Shown one piece after another: positions 26,259-34,594 of a stretch of DNA of 64,000 nucleotides. Made by a program: the position numbers and the translations under genes. The DNA is taken from NCBI GenBank assembly GCA_003963305.1, contig RXJR01000015.1:223504-287503 (forward strand), read 5' to 3'. The first letter of the stretch is position 1, and each line of letters starts with the position of its first letter. Source of the DNA: Candidatus Melainabacteria bacterium (GTDB lineage: Bacteria; Cyanobacteriota; Vampirovibrionia; Obscuribacterales; Obscuribacteraceae). Below the pieces are notes generated by a model. It made no database searches, was not told where the DNA came from, and saw only the letters and a list, made by a program, of their open reading frames with translations.

Positions 26259-27533
26259 CTACTCGCGGTCGCGAATTTTGCCTTCGAAACCACGACCGGT
26301 CGGCTCGTAGTAGGTGGTGCCTTCCAACTCAGACGGAAGACACTTCATATCGGCCTTACCCTCATCATAATCGTGAGCATACTTGTAGCCCTTCGAATAT
26401 CCCAGCTCCTTCATCAGCTTTGTGGGAGCGTTCCTCAGATGCATAGGAACAGGATGCTGACTCATATTCAAAGCATCGCGGGCAGCCAGGTTGTAAGCCT
26501 TGTAAACCGCATTGGATTTGGGAGCACTAGCCATGTATACAACGACCTGTGCAAGAGCAATTTTGCACTCAGGCATGCCCACCAGTTCAACTGCTTGCAT
26601 GGCCGCTACCGCTTGAGTCAAGGCAGCGGGAGCGGAAAGCCCGATATCTTCAGAGGCAAATCTGACCAGCCGCCGCGCCACATAAAGAGGCTCTTCTCCA
26701 GCCTCAAGCATGCGAGCCAACCAGTACAAACTGGCATCGACATCTGAATTACGCATCGATTTATGCAAGGCAGAGATGAGATTGTAGTGGTGCTCACCAT
26801 TCTTATCGTATTTAAGTACCGCCTGTTGAATCGCTGTTCTTATCATCGATTCGGTCAAAGACTTTGCTCCTTTTCGCTTTGACAGAAGCACGGCTAATTC
26901 AAGTGTATTGAGAGCGGTTCTGGCATCACCAGAGGAGTAAACAGAAATCATATTCAATTGGTCGTCGGTTACTTCTATCTGCTCATTGCCTAACCCGCGC
27001 TCGCGGTCGGAGAGAGCATTGCGCATAATTTTTTGCAGATCACCGGCACCGAGCTCTTCTAACACGAAGACCTTCAAACGAGAGAGCAAGGCGCTGTTGA
27101 TCTCGAAAGATGGATTCTCTGTGGTAGCACCCACCAGCGTTATAGTGCCATTCTCGACATAAGGCAGAAAAGCATCCTGCTGCGCCTTATTGAACCGATG
27201 TATTTCATCGACAAAGAGCACGGTGCGACGATGTTCGAGGTTCATAAATGCCTCTGCCTCAGCCATCACACTTTTGATCTCTTTTATGCCTGACGTGACA
27301 GCTGAGAAAGATGTCCACCGACTGTCTGTTTGATTGGCGATTATGCGCGCGAGTGTAGTTTTTCCGACTCCCGGAGGTCCCCATAGAATGAATGACGTAA
27401 TCTGGTCGAGCTCGACCATCTGCTTCAAAACACCGTCTTCAGCAATCAGTTTCTCCTGACCAACAAATTCGTCCAAACTGCGTGGACGCATACGATCAGC
27501 CAGCGGTATCTTCTGATTTAACGAAACGCTCAT
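26259..27533 (-). CDS. rarA: replication-associated recombination protein A (AAA+ ATPase)
   Basis: 424 residues, the usual length for RarA/MgsA/WRNIP1. N-terminal ADRMRPRSLDEFVGQ, Walker A GPPGVGKTTLA, Walker B LFVDEIHRFN, sensor-1 GATTENPSFEIN and the C-terminal cluster with HHYNLISALHKSMRNSDVDA. It acts at stalled replication forks with SSB and the clamp-loader type fold. Its ATG overlaps the stop of the upstream coiled-coil gene (ATGA), which indicates translational coupling. Confidence 0.97.
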   Translation of the reverse strand: MSVSLNQKIPLADRMRPRSLDEFVGQEKLIAEDGVLKQMVELDQITSFILWGPPGVGKTTLARIIANQTDSRWTSFSAVTSGIKEIKSVMAEAEAFMNLEHRRTVLFVDEIHRFNKAQQDAFLPYVENGTITLVGATTENPSFEINSALLSRLKVFVLEELGAGDLQKIMRNALSDRERGLGNEQIEVTDDQLNMISVYSSGDARTALNTLELAVLLSKRKGAKSLTESMIRTAIQQAVLKYDKNGEHHYNLISALHKSMRNSDVDASLYWLARMLEAGEEPLYVARRLVRFASEDIGLSAPAALTQAVAAMQAVELVGMPECKIALAQVVVYMASAPKSNAVYKAYNLAARDALNMSQHPVPMHLRNAPTKLMKELGYSKGYKYAHDYDEGKADMKCLPSELEGTTYYEPTGRGFEGKIRDRE

Positions 27534-27883
27534 TCAGCCTCGTTGAGCTTGTCAAGATCTTGCGGCTTTACAGTAAATCTTGAGTTGAAGGCTTTCAGCT
27601 TTTTGCGATATTCCTGACCCAGTTTATCCATTACCTCTTGATTTTTGATGGCATCAGCTTTCCGCTTTTCACGCAATGCCTCTCTAAAGTCTGTCCGGGA
27701 GCTAATTTCAGCGCGAAACGCCTCTGCCTCTTCGATCGCTTTTTCAGCGCGCACAACTTCGGCCTGCTTAGACTGCTCTTTCGACCTGGCGCGTTCGAGT
27801 TCACGCGCCCTTAAAGTTGCGAGATATCTCTCTTTCTCGGCTTCCCGCATAGCTGCCTGGTTTTCCGTGTCACTATTCTTCAT
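27530..27883 (-). CDS. charged coiled-coil protein coupled to rarA
   Basis: 117 residues from the ATG at 27883 (a longer reading to 27955 has a poor N-terminus). Almost entirely charged helix (KERYLATLRARELERARSKE and onward), with no known domain. Its stop overlaps the rarA start by four bases, so the two are co-translated. It may assist RarA or simply share its expression. It is divergent from the MshEN-like gene at 27998, and the 114-base gap must hold both promoters. Confidence 0.6.
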   Translation of the reverse strand: MKNSDTENQAAMREAEKERYLATLRARELERARSKEQSKQAEVVRAEKAIEEAEAFRAEISSRTDFREALREKRKADAIKNQEVMDKLGQEYRKKLKAFNSRFTVKPQDLDKLNEAE

Positions 27884-27997
27884 CGCCCGTCCGCCAAAGT
27901 TACTCTCGACACTTACATTATGACAATTATGAAAGCTACCCGTATGATAATTCAAAGGAAAGGCCGAGCTTCTTAGTGCGGGACGTCAAGTGCGGAA

Positions 27998-29287
27998 TTG
28001 ACAGAAAATAAAACAGATCTTCGCATCGGACAACTATTGATCGAAGCTCAGATTTTGCGAGCTCGTGATCTCAACGATGCAATCAAGATAGCCAAAATTA
28101 CGTCTTTGCCAATCGGACGAATTTTAATCATGTCAAGCTACGTTGGCGAGCGCGAATTTAAAGCTGCCGTGCAAGCTCAGTCGTTGATTCGTGATTCTGT
28201 TCTGCCGTTTTCTGCGGCCATTGAAGCACTGTGTTTGATGGCCCGCAATGAGATGACATTTGAAGAGTGCTTGAACGAAATCGGCTGGGCTCGCGCCAAA
28301 GATGCCACCACAAATAAACTCGGCGAGATGCTCCTCGATGCTCAAATCATCACTAAAGAGCAGATGGAAAGCGCCATCAGAACAAGTGAATCGACCGGTT
28401 TGCCCCTTGGTCGGGTGCTGGTTTCTCTTGGTGCATTAACTGACGAAACGTTGGCCACAGCGTTGAATGCGCAGGTTATGGTGCGCGACGGAAAAATAGA
28501 CAGAGACCAGGCCATTCGCGGTCTCAATGCCGCTTACTCGCGACGGCAAGACCTTGAGGTTGCGCTTGCAGAAAGCGGTTTTTATCGAGGTCCGCTTAAA
28601 ACATCTGTGCGACTTGGCGAAATGCTCGTCATGGCAAAGTTAGTTTCTGCCGTAGACATTATGAATGCGCTGGAAGTCGGGTTGATGGAGTTGAAACCAC
28701 TGGGTAAAACCCTCGTCGATCTGAAGCTGATTTCAGAAGCCACGCTAGATGCGGCTCTGGAATTGCAAGAGATGGTTTCGAACAAAACACTCGACGAGTT
28801 GAACGCAATAGCAACCCTCAGGCAGTGCGTTGACACAGGCACACCAATCATAGAACTCCTCTCTCAACTTGACGTACCGCAGGATAATTTCAGAACCAAC
28901 GTACGCCTGCACGATTTACTGCGAGTGGCAGGTCTTCTGCAGCATAGCGATATCGAACTTTCCGACATTCCTAATACCGCCGAAGCAAGCTCAGCAGATG
29001 CAAAGGCATCAGCAGGAAGGCTCCTGAAAAACGGATTCATCGACCAGCGTACTTATTTCGGCGGTCTGCGCTGCTACTTTCTGGTAGCCACCGGCTGGAT
29101 GAACATTCAACAGGCAATCATCGCCCTCAATTACTTATCCAATCAGAAGGAATCATCGTTTGACGACGTCCTGTTTGAATTAAACTGGACGATCAAGAGC
29201 CGTCCGCGCTTTGCAAGCGACAAAAGGCGAAAGGGAATAGTAACTAGTGAAGGCAGCCTTAGTCGGCTAAAATTGGATGATATTTAA
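27998..29287 (+). CDS. tandem MshEN-like domain protein
   Basis: 429 residues, cytosolic. Three MshEN-like modules at about 7-62, 108-163 and 207-262 (RIGQLLIEAQIL....LPIGRILIMSSYV...FKAAVQAQ, then KLGEMLLDAQII....LPLGRVLVSLGAL). A diverged C-terminal module ends in a conserved segment (GWMNIQQAIIALNYL, DDVLFELNWT) shared with the next gene. The start is TTG with GCGGAA just upstream. The next gene is a paralogue 18 bases downstream, so they form an operon. MshEN domains are high-affinity c-di-GMP receptors in type II secretion/type IV pilus ATPases; here no ATPase is attached. Confidence 0.7.
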   Translation: MTENKTDLRIGQLLIEAQILRARDLNDAIKIAKITSLPIGRILIMSSYVGEREFKAAVQAQSLIRDSVLPFSAAIEALCLMARNEMTFEECLNEIGWARAKDATTNKLGEMLLDAQIITKEQMESAIRTSESTGLPLGRVLVSLGALTDETLATALNAQVMVRDGKIDRDQAIRGLNAAYSRRQDLEVALAESGFYRGPLKTSVRLGEMLVMAKLVSAVDIMNALEVGLMELKPLGKTLVDLKLISEATLDAALELQEMVSNKTLDELNAIATLRQCVDTGTPIIELLSQLDVPQDNFRTNVRLHDLLRVAGLLQHSDIELSDIPNTAEASSADAKASAGRLLKNGFIDQRTYFGGLRCYFLVATGWMNIQQAIIALNYLSNQKESSFDDVLFELNWTIKSRPRFASDKRRKGIVTSEGSLSRLKLDDI

Positions 29288-29305
29288 TTCGAAAAGAAGG
29301 ATCGA

Positions 29306-30544
29306 ATGAGTCTCGACAAAAACGAACTGCGCATCGGCGAATTACTGACTCAAGCCGAAATTCTCACCCAGAAAGATCTGGACGAGGCTATGAAAACTGC
29401 GCGGTCAACTGGTCTGCCGATTGGACGAGTCTTAATTATGGCTGGATTCCTGACGGAGACGGAGTTTCAAGCCGCAGTGCAGGCCCAGTCACTGGTGCGC
29501 GACAACATCTTGCCGCTTGAAACGGCGATCAAAGCTCTTTCCTATCTAGCAGACAACGAAGTCTCATTTGACGAAAGCCTTTCAGCAATAGGATGGAGCA
29601 GCACACTCGACAAAGAATCGAACAAACTTGGAGAACTTTTGCTCGATTCACATATCGTGCCAAGAGAGCAGCTGGAAACGGCAATGAAGACAAGCCAGGC
29701 GACAGGCTTGCCGCTCGGTCGTTTACTGATTTCACTGGGTACTCTCTCAGATGAATTATTGGCAACGGCCTTGAACGCCCAATCATTGATTCGCGCCGGC
29801 GCGATCACCAGAGCAGAGGCGACCAACGGTTTAGTGGCAGCCCACCGCAGGCAAGCGCCACTTGATCAGCAAAATAATGAACCATTGAGAATACGAGGTC
29901 CACACCGTAAGTCTGTACGGTTAGGAGAATTGCTTGTAGGTGCGGGCATATTGACACATCTGGAAGTCGGACAGGCACTAAAAGCTGGTCTGATTGAACA
30001 AAAGTGGATCGGCGAAGCGCTGATTGAAGCGGGTCGCCTCAGCGAGAAATTATTGTCTGATGCGCTTTCTATTCAAGAAATGGTGGCCAACGAAACGCTA
30101 ACCACGCAGCAAGCGCAGAATTGCTTGCGCGAGTTGCAGCAGTCCGGACAAAAGTTGGAACAAGTTATCGCCCGACTAGAAATTGCGGAAACTGAATTCA
30201 AATCGCAGGTGCGCTATCACGAACTGATGCGGGTTGCCGGCATTATAGGTCAACCAGAAATTGACCTGGTGCAACTAGAAATTGATAAAGAAAACGCACC
30301 AAGCTTTCGCGATGCATTCAACATCGCGCAGGTGCTGCTCGACAAAGGAATAATAGACGAGCGCACCTATTATGGCTCGTTGCGGTGTTTCTTTTTGCTT
30401 GCCATTGGCTGGCTGAACATGCAACAAGGTATTATCGCACTGAACTTGTTTCACCACCGGCAGTGCACTTTCGATGAAGTGCTGCAGGAATTGAACTGGA
30501 CCGTACGCACACATGTGCGAGTCGCCGGACAACTGGCGAGCTAA
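29306..30544 (+). CDS. tandem MshEN-like domain protein (paralogue)
   Basis: 412 residues with the same plan as the preceding gene: RIGELLTQAEIL..LPIGRVLIMAGFL, KLGELLLDSHIV..LPLGRLLISLGTL and RLGELLVGAGIL..KWIGEALIEAGRL, then the same C-terminal segment (GWLNMQQGIIALNLF, DEVLQELNWT). AAGAAGGA precedes the ATG at good distance. A tandem duplication retained in one operon suggests that both copies act together or bind different partners. c-di-GMP sensing is inferred from the module, not shown. Confidence 0.7.
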   Translation: MSLDKNELRIGELLTQAEILTQKDLDEAMKTARSTGLPIGRVLIMAGFLTETEFQAAVQAQSLVRDNILPLETAIKALSYLADNEVSFDESLSAIGWSSTLDKESNKLGELLLDSHIVPREQLETAMKTSQATGLPLGRLLISLGTLSDELLATALNAQSLIRAGAITRAEATNGLVAAHRRQAPLDQQNNEPLRIRGPHRKSVRLGELLVGAGILTHLEVGQALKAGLIEQKWIGEALIEAGRLSEKLLSDALSIQEMVANETLTTQQAQNCLRELQQSGQKLEQVIARLEIAETEFKSQVRYHELMRVAGIIGQPEIDLVQLEIDKENAPSFRDAFNIAQVLLDKGIIDERTYYGSLRCFFLLAIGWLNMQQGIIALNLFHHRQCTFDEVLQELNWTVRTHVRVAGQLAS

Positions 30545-30653
30545 TAATTAAGTTTGCGTCGCCAATTGAGCTGGCAACAAATTAGCGTGTTTTTTCGGTA
30601 CCCGAGTTCTGTTCATGGGTAAAGATTCAATAGAGCACACGCTGGAGGCAGTC

Positions 30654-31124
30654 ATGGCAAACTCCAACAAAACAACGAAGCGAGCTTTGAGGTTCCAGCA
30701 TGACGCAGACTGGCGCACAGCCTTACTTGAATTAAACGCCGCCATCGAAGAAGACCCACAATATTGGCATGGATATTGGGTCAGAGGTATGGTGCACGCG
30801 TCCATGGAGAATTACCTGGAGGCAATCTCAGACTTCACGAAGGTTTTGCAACAACCAAACCGCCTCAACAGCCGCAATAAAATCGAATTGCTCAAGCGCA
30901 TCGCGGCGTTTGCCACCAAGTTGGCGGATCAGCAGAAGGCAGAGCGCGACCGCACACAGCCAGGCAAATGTGTGGTCACACTGATTCCTTCTAAAGCCGG
31001 CAGAATTTCACAAATCGGTCGATTCTTGTTCGACTCACAAGATATCGCCAAACTTAATCAACTGGTTGCAAAAGGAGCAGTCAGCGGCTCCACCGTGAGA
31101 GAATTGAGCACCCGCAAAGAGTGA
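30654..31124 (+). CDS. short TPR-like protein
   Basis: 156 residues. Two TPR-type helix pairs at the N-terminus (ADWRTALLELNAAIEEDPQYW, NYLEAISDFTKVLQQPN) and a C-terminal region of unknown fold. The ATG at 30654 has GGAGG six bases upstream and is preferred to 30615. The stop is followed 53 bases later by the mutarotase gene, so the two are probably co-transcribed. Confidence 0.7.
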   Translation: MANSNKTTKRALRFQHDADWRTALLELNAAIEEDPQYWHGYWVRGMVHASMENYLEAISDFTKVLQQPNRLNSRNKIELLKRIAAFATKLADQQKAERDRTQPGKCVVTLIPSKAGRISQIGRFLFDSQDIAKLNQLVAKGAVSGSTVRELSTRKE

Positions 31125-31177
31125 CCTGGAACTCAATTACAACGGCTGAGACCTGCTTCAGAGCTCTATTTAAGCTA

Positions 31178-32104
31178 ATGCATAAACAAACCTTGCAACA
31201 TCTCACCGAGCACTTCGGCATAGAAAGAATGCTGGAGTTCAGTGAAAACGAACACGGGGCAATCAAAGCAACCGTTACCACTGCCACTTGCACCGCAGAA
31301 ATATACATGCAGGGAGCGCATGTGGCGCAGTGGCAGCCGGTGAAGGCAGAACACCCCGGTCTGTTTTTAAGCGAACGATCGGCCTTCGAGCCCGGCAAGG
31401 CAATCCGTGGGGGCGTTCCGCTGATTTTTCCATGGTTTGGTACACACAAGGACGCAGGCAAGTCATCCATTAAATTTCCCGCGCATGGATTCGCCAGAAC
31501 TTCCAACGATTGGCTTCTTGTTGCAGCAGGTCGCAGCAAAGATGACTTCATGCTGACGTTCGAACTTACGGGCAACGAACAATCGCGCCAGGTCGGTTAT
31601 GACAATTTCAAACTGATATATAAGGTTGCAGTCGGAGATGAATTAGATTTGGAACTCTGCTTTCAAAATCACTCCACGAACACAGTTGAAATCGAAGAAG
31701 CTTTCCACACTTATCTTGCTGTGAGTGATGCCGAACAAATTGCGCTGAGTGGATTGCAAGACACCGAATATCTCGATAAGACGGACGGATTCAAGCGAAA
31801 AACGCAAACTGAAAAGACTTTGCAGTTGACGGGCGAAACAGATCGACCTTACCTGAACACAGAAACACATGTAGAAATTGAAGATCCAATTTGGAAGCGC
31901 AAGATCGAAATATACAAAATGAACTCGAGGTCGACGGTGATCTGGAATCCATGGTCTGAACAAACATCCAAGTTGACCGATATGACGCCGGACGGGTGGA
32001 AAAATATGATCTGCGTCGAAACAGCAAATTTGGGCGAAAACGCAATTGCGGTGCCGCCGGGGACCCATCACACGATGCACGCATGCGTACGGATGCACAC
32101 TTGA
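31178..32104 (+). CDS. D-hexose-6-phosphate mutarotase-like epimerase
   Basis: 308 residues of the aldose-1-epimerase superfamily, closest in pattern to YeaD-type glucose-6-phosphate mutarotases: QGAHVAQWQP near the N-terminus, IRGGVPLIFPWFG, AHGFARTSNDW, and the C-terminal ICVETAN. It interconverts alpha and beta sugar phosphates in the cytosol. The ATG at 31178 gives the family length; a GTG at 31121 would add 19 unlike residues. The stop codon overlaps the -35 box of the promoter for the next operon. Confidence 0.85.
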   Translation: MHKQTLQHLTEHFGIERMLEFSENEHGAIKATVTTATCTAEIYMQGAHVAQWQPVKAEHPGLFLSERSAFEPGKAIRGGVPLIFPWFGTHKDAGKSSIKFPAHGFARTSNDWLLVAAGRSKDDFMLTFELTGNEQSRQVGYDNFKLIYKVAVGDELDLELCFQNHSTNTVEIEEAFHTYLAVSDAEQIALSGLQDTEYLDKTDGFKRKTQTEKTLQLTGETDRPYLNTETHVEIEDPIWKRKIEIYKMNSRSTVIWNPWSEQTSKLTDMTPDGWKNMICVETANLGENAIAVPPGTHHTMHACVRMHT

Positions 32105-32128
32105 CATCCATCCAGCGAAGTCTATACT
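32101..32128 (+). promoter_or_regulatory. sigma70-like promoter of the first membrane-kinase operon
   Basis: Perfect TTGACA (32101-32106), 16-base spacer, TATACT (32123-32128). Expected transcript start near 32135, 30 bases before the kinase ATG. The -35 box overlaps the mutarotase stop codon. Confidence 0.7.
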
Positions 32129-32164
32129 GATCTCGTCGATTTCATAGAGATCTGACTTACTAAC

Positions 32165-34594
32165 ATGAAACAATTCAACCGGTCGTGTCGCAAATTCATC
32201 AAGCGACACGGCGAAGCGATCTTCATCGTCGCGTTTCTTCTAGCCGACTGTTTTCTATCGGGTTGGGTGCTTACTGCTGGAACAGTAGCGGCAATCTTAT
32301 ATGTCATCGCACCTGCCATCCGCTCTCTGGTGTCTCTCGATCCCAAAGCGCAAACAACCTACATCAAGGCTTTTGTAAAAACGCAAAAATTCCAACGACT
32401 GATTGTCTTACTCTTCTGGATTTACTCGATCAGGTATCTTATCTCCGCTGCGATGACGGCTGCGCTGTTCAGACTGAGCCCTGACCAAGCGCCGTCATTG
32501 ACAAATGCTTTCATAATGGGCGCTCGAAACTTTGAGCAAATTTCGTTCTTAGCCAGCCCAATTCCGATTTTTGTGGGAGCCTGTGCGGCAGTAATCTTCT
32601 ACCGGTCGCGTCTCAAAACTACCAAAGACGATCCTGACTTGATCAAACAGCGTCAGCGATGGTCTGGCTTTGCACAAGGCACCTTTTTCCTTAGCTATCT
32701 CGCCAGCATTTTATCCATTAGCATGAACCCGCAAGGACCAGCGCTGATGATCTCAAACTGGCTGCTCGCATCTGCGAAAGACGCGAATTTCTTCAGCTCG
32801 CCTGGTGAGGCCCTTAGTCACTATGCATTTTTCCCGCAAAGCAGGATGCTGATAGTTGATACGACAAACCAATTTTCCAATTTGAACTTCATCCCATTCT
32901 TTGACGGCTTCGTGATTACAACATTCACCGCCGCTGTTTTCCTGCTTCTATATCAGCCAATGCTGCGACTTAGCTCGTTGCTGACTTCATTCTGCTGGCG
33001 AGTCATTTCTCCGGGCTCACTGCAAAACATAATTGAAGCCTTTCTCGAAGCACTGCGACTAAAAGAACGAGTACTATCGTTCAATGAAAAACGTAAATTC
33101 TGGGGAAACGCATTGCGATCGACGGCATGGTTAGCAATTTGCTACGCTGTACTGTTCTGGTTATTTGGATTCTGCGAGGGTCCCGTGGGATTCGCGATTC
33201 AAAGCTGGATGATCGCCTCTGGTGCCGATGCAGGGTTTACAGGACAGGGCGGCGCCGACAAATTTCTTTTCACTCAGAACTACCGAGTATTCCTGGGAGC
33301 AGTCATTGCATTGTACGGAACTGTTCCGCTCGCAGTTTCGGCTTCTGTATTTCTGCCCTACGCTAGAGCCCGAAAAATAAATCTGAATGCCGATGGCATC
33401 TCCTTTTACCAGGGTCCATATCTCAGTTTGCTGGGTCGTCAAACCAGACTATGGAGCGACCTGCAAGCATTGGACAATATCAAATCAGACATATCCAAGC
33501 CGGATCAGCCAACTTCCTTTGAACTGAAATTTAAATCAGGCGGGAAAGTCAAATTCTCCACCGCTCAAATTCCAGCGCAAGATTTGCGAGTGCTTCTAGA
33601 TGCGATCGACGAGCACGCCGTAAATTGCACAGTCGATCCAGAAATTTTTGTTGTCTGCCAGGCAATGGAAGATCGCGCCAAAGAAGAAGCGACATCAGAT
33701 GGAATTGATGATGCTGCAATCAAATCAATTTCAAAACAAGAATTCAAATCAACTGTTTTTGTGCCATTGAGTCCGGGCGAATTTATACCAGGCACGAAAA
33801 CCAGAATCATCAAGCAACTGGCAAGCAAACCATTATGCGCAGTCTATATGGCAAGGGACGCGCAGGGCAACATGCAGACTGTCAAGCAATTCTATCTTGC
33901 TGACGAGACGGAAGAGACCAGAGCATTCGCCAAAATACTTCATCGAGAGTATGAGTTGCTGTCAAAACTAGATCATCCCGGAATTGCCAAAGTAGCAACT
34001 GCATTTTCTGTCGAAAAATCAACGTTTCTCATTGTCGAACATAGACCCGGGTCTGATTTACGAGCCGTCGTAGCTGAGCACGGACCGCGTTCTGAAGGTT
34101 TGACCATAAGTTGGGCTCAGCAAATCTGCGAGATAATGAACTATCTGCACAGCCGCGAGCCGGTTATTCTTCATCGAGATTTAGCTCCAGACAATATTAT
34201 TGTCGGAGACGACGGGCAACTAAGGTTGATCGATTTCGGCGCCGCCCGTGAATTTCTGGAAGGCATTACCGGCACGATGATTGGAAAGCAATGCTTCGTG
34301 GCGCCAGAGCAATTACGAGGCGAAGCGATCGTGCAGAGCGACATATTCAGCTTTGGCTGCACGCTGTACTTTCTTCTCACTGGTAAAGAGCCGAGAGCAT
34401 TGTCGCAATCGTCTCCGGCGAAAGATATCGATTGTTCAGACGAACTGGATCAGCTGATTCGAGACTGCACCAACTTCGATGCCTCTGAACGTCCTGCATC
34501 CTTTGACGAAGTGTTGCAGCGCCTGAAGAAACTCGACAAAGGGTTCCACCTTAAGCTATCGACGCCCGCGGCCAAAATCAAGGTGCCGGCATGA
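32165..34594 (+). CDS. polytopic membrane Ser/Thr kinase (DFG type), first of pair A
   Basis: 809 residues. The N-terminal half has about six membrane helices (for example AIFIVAFLLADCFLSGWVL, LIVLLFWIYSIRYLISA) and a bacterial-PH-like segment near 430-500 (LNADGISFYQGPY through FKSGGKVKF). The C-terminal Hanks kinase has Lys574, HRDLAPDN (670 onward), DFG (690-692) and VAPEQLRG. The order membrane/PH-like/kinase means the kinase sits at the inner face. Transcription is from the TTGACA/TATACT promoter just upstream. The stop overlaps the next start (ATGA). Extracellular parts may sense a ligand, which is unknown. Confidence 0.85.
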   Translation: MKQFNRSCRKFIKRHGEAIFIVAFLLADCFLSGWVLTAGTVAAILYVIAPAIRSLVSLDPKAQTTYIKAFVKTQKFQRLIVLLFWIYSIRYLISAAMTAALFRLSPDQAPSLTNAFIMGARNFEQISFLASPIPIFVGACAAVIFYRSRLKTTKDDPDLIKQRQRWSGFAQGTFFLSYLASILSISMNPQGPALMISNWLLASAKDANFFSSPGEALSHYAFFPQSRMLIVDTTNQFSNLNFIPFFDGFVITTFTAAVFLLLYQPMLRLSSLLTSFCWRVISPGSLQNIIEAFLEALRLKERVLSFNEKRKFWGNALRSTAWLAICYAVLFWLFGFCEGPVGFAIQSWMIASGADAGFTGQGGADKFLFTQNYRVFLGAVIALYGTVPLAVSASVFLPYARARKINLNADGISFYQGPYLSLLGRQTRLWSDLQALDNIKSDISKPDQPTSFELKFKSGGKVKFSTAQIPAQDLRVLLDAIDEHAVNCTVDPEIFVVCQAMEDRAKEEATSDGIDDAAIKSISKQEFKSTVFVPLSPGEFIPGTKTRIIKQLASKPLCAVYMARDAQGNMQTVKQFYLADETEETRAFAKILHREYELLSKLDHPGIAKVATAFSVEKSTFLIVEHRPGSDLRAVVAEHGPRSEGLTISWAQQICEIMNYLHSREPVILHRDLAPDNIIVGDDGQLRLIDFGAAREFLEGITGTMIGKQCFVAPEQLRGEAIVQSDIFSFGCTLYFLLTGKEPRALSQSSPAKDIDCSDELDQLIRDCTNFDASERPASFDEVLQRLKKLDKGFHLKLSTPAAKIKVPA

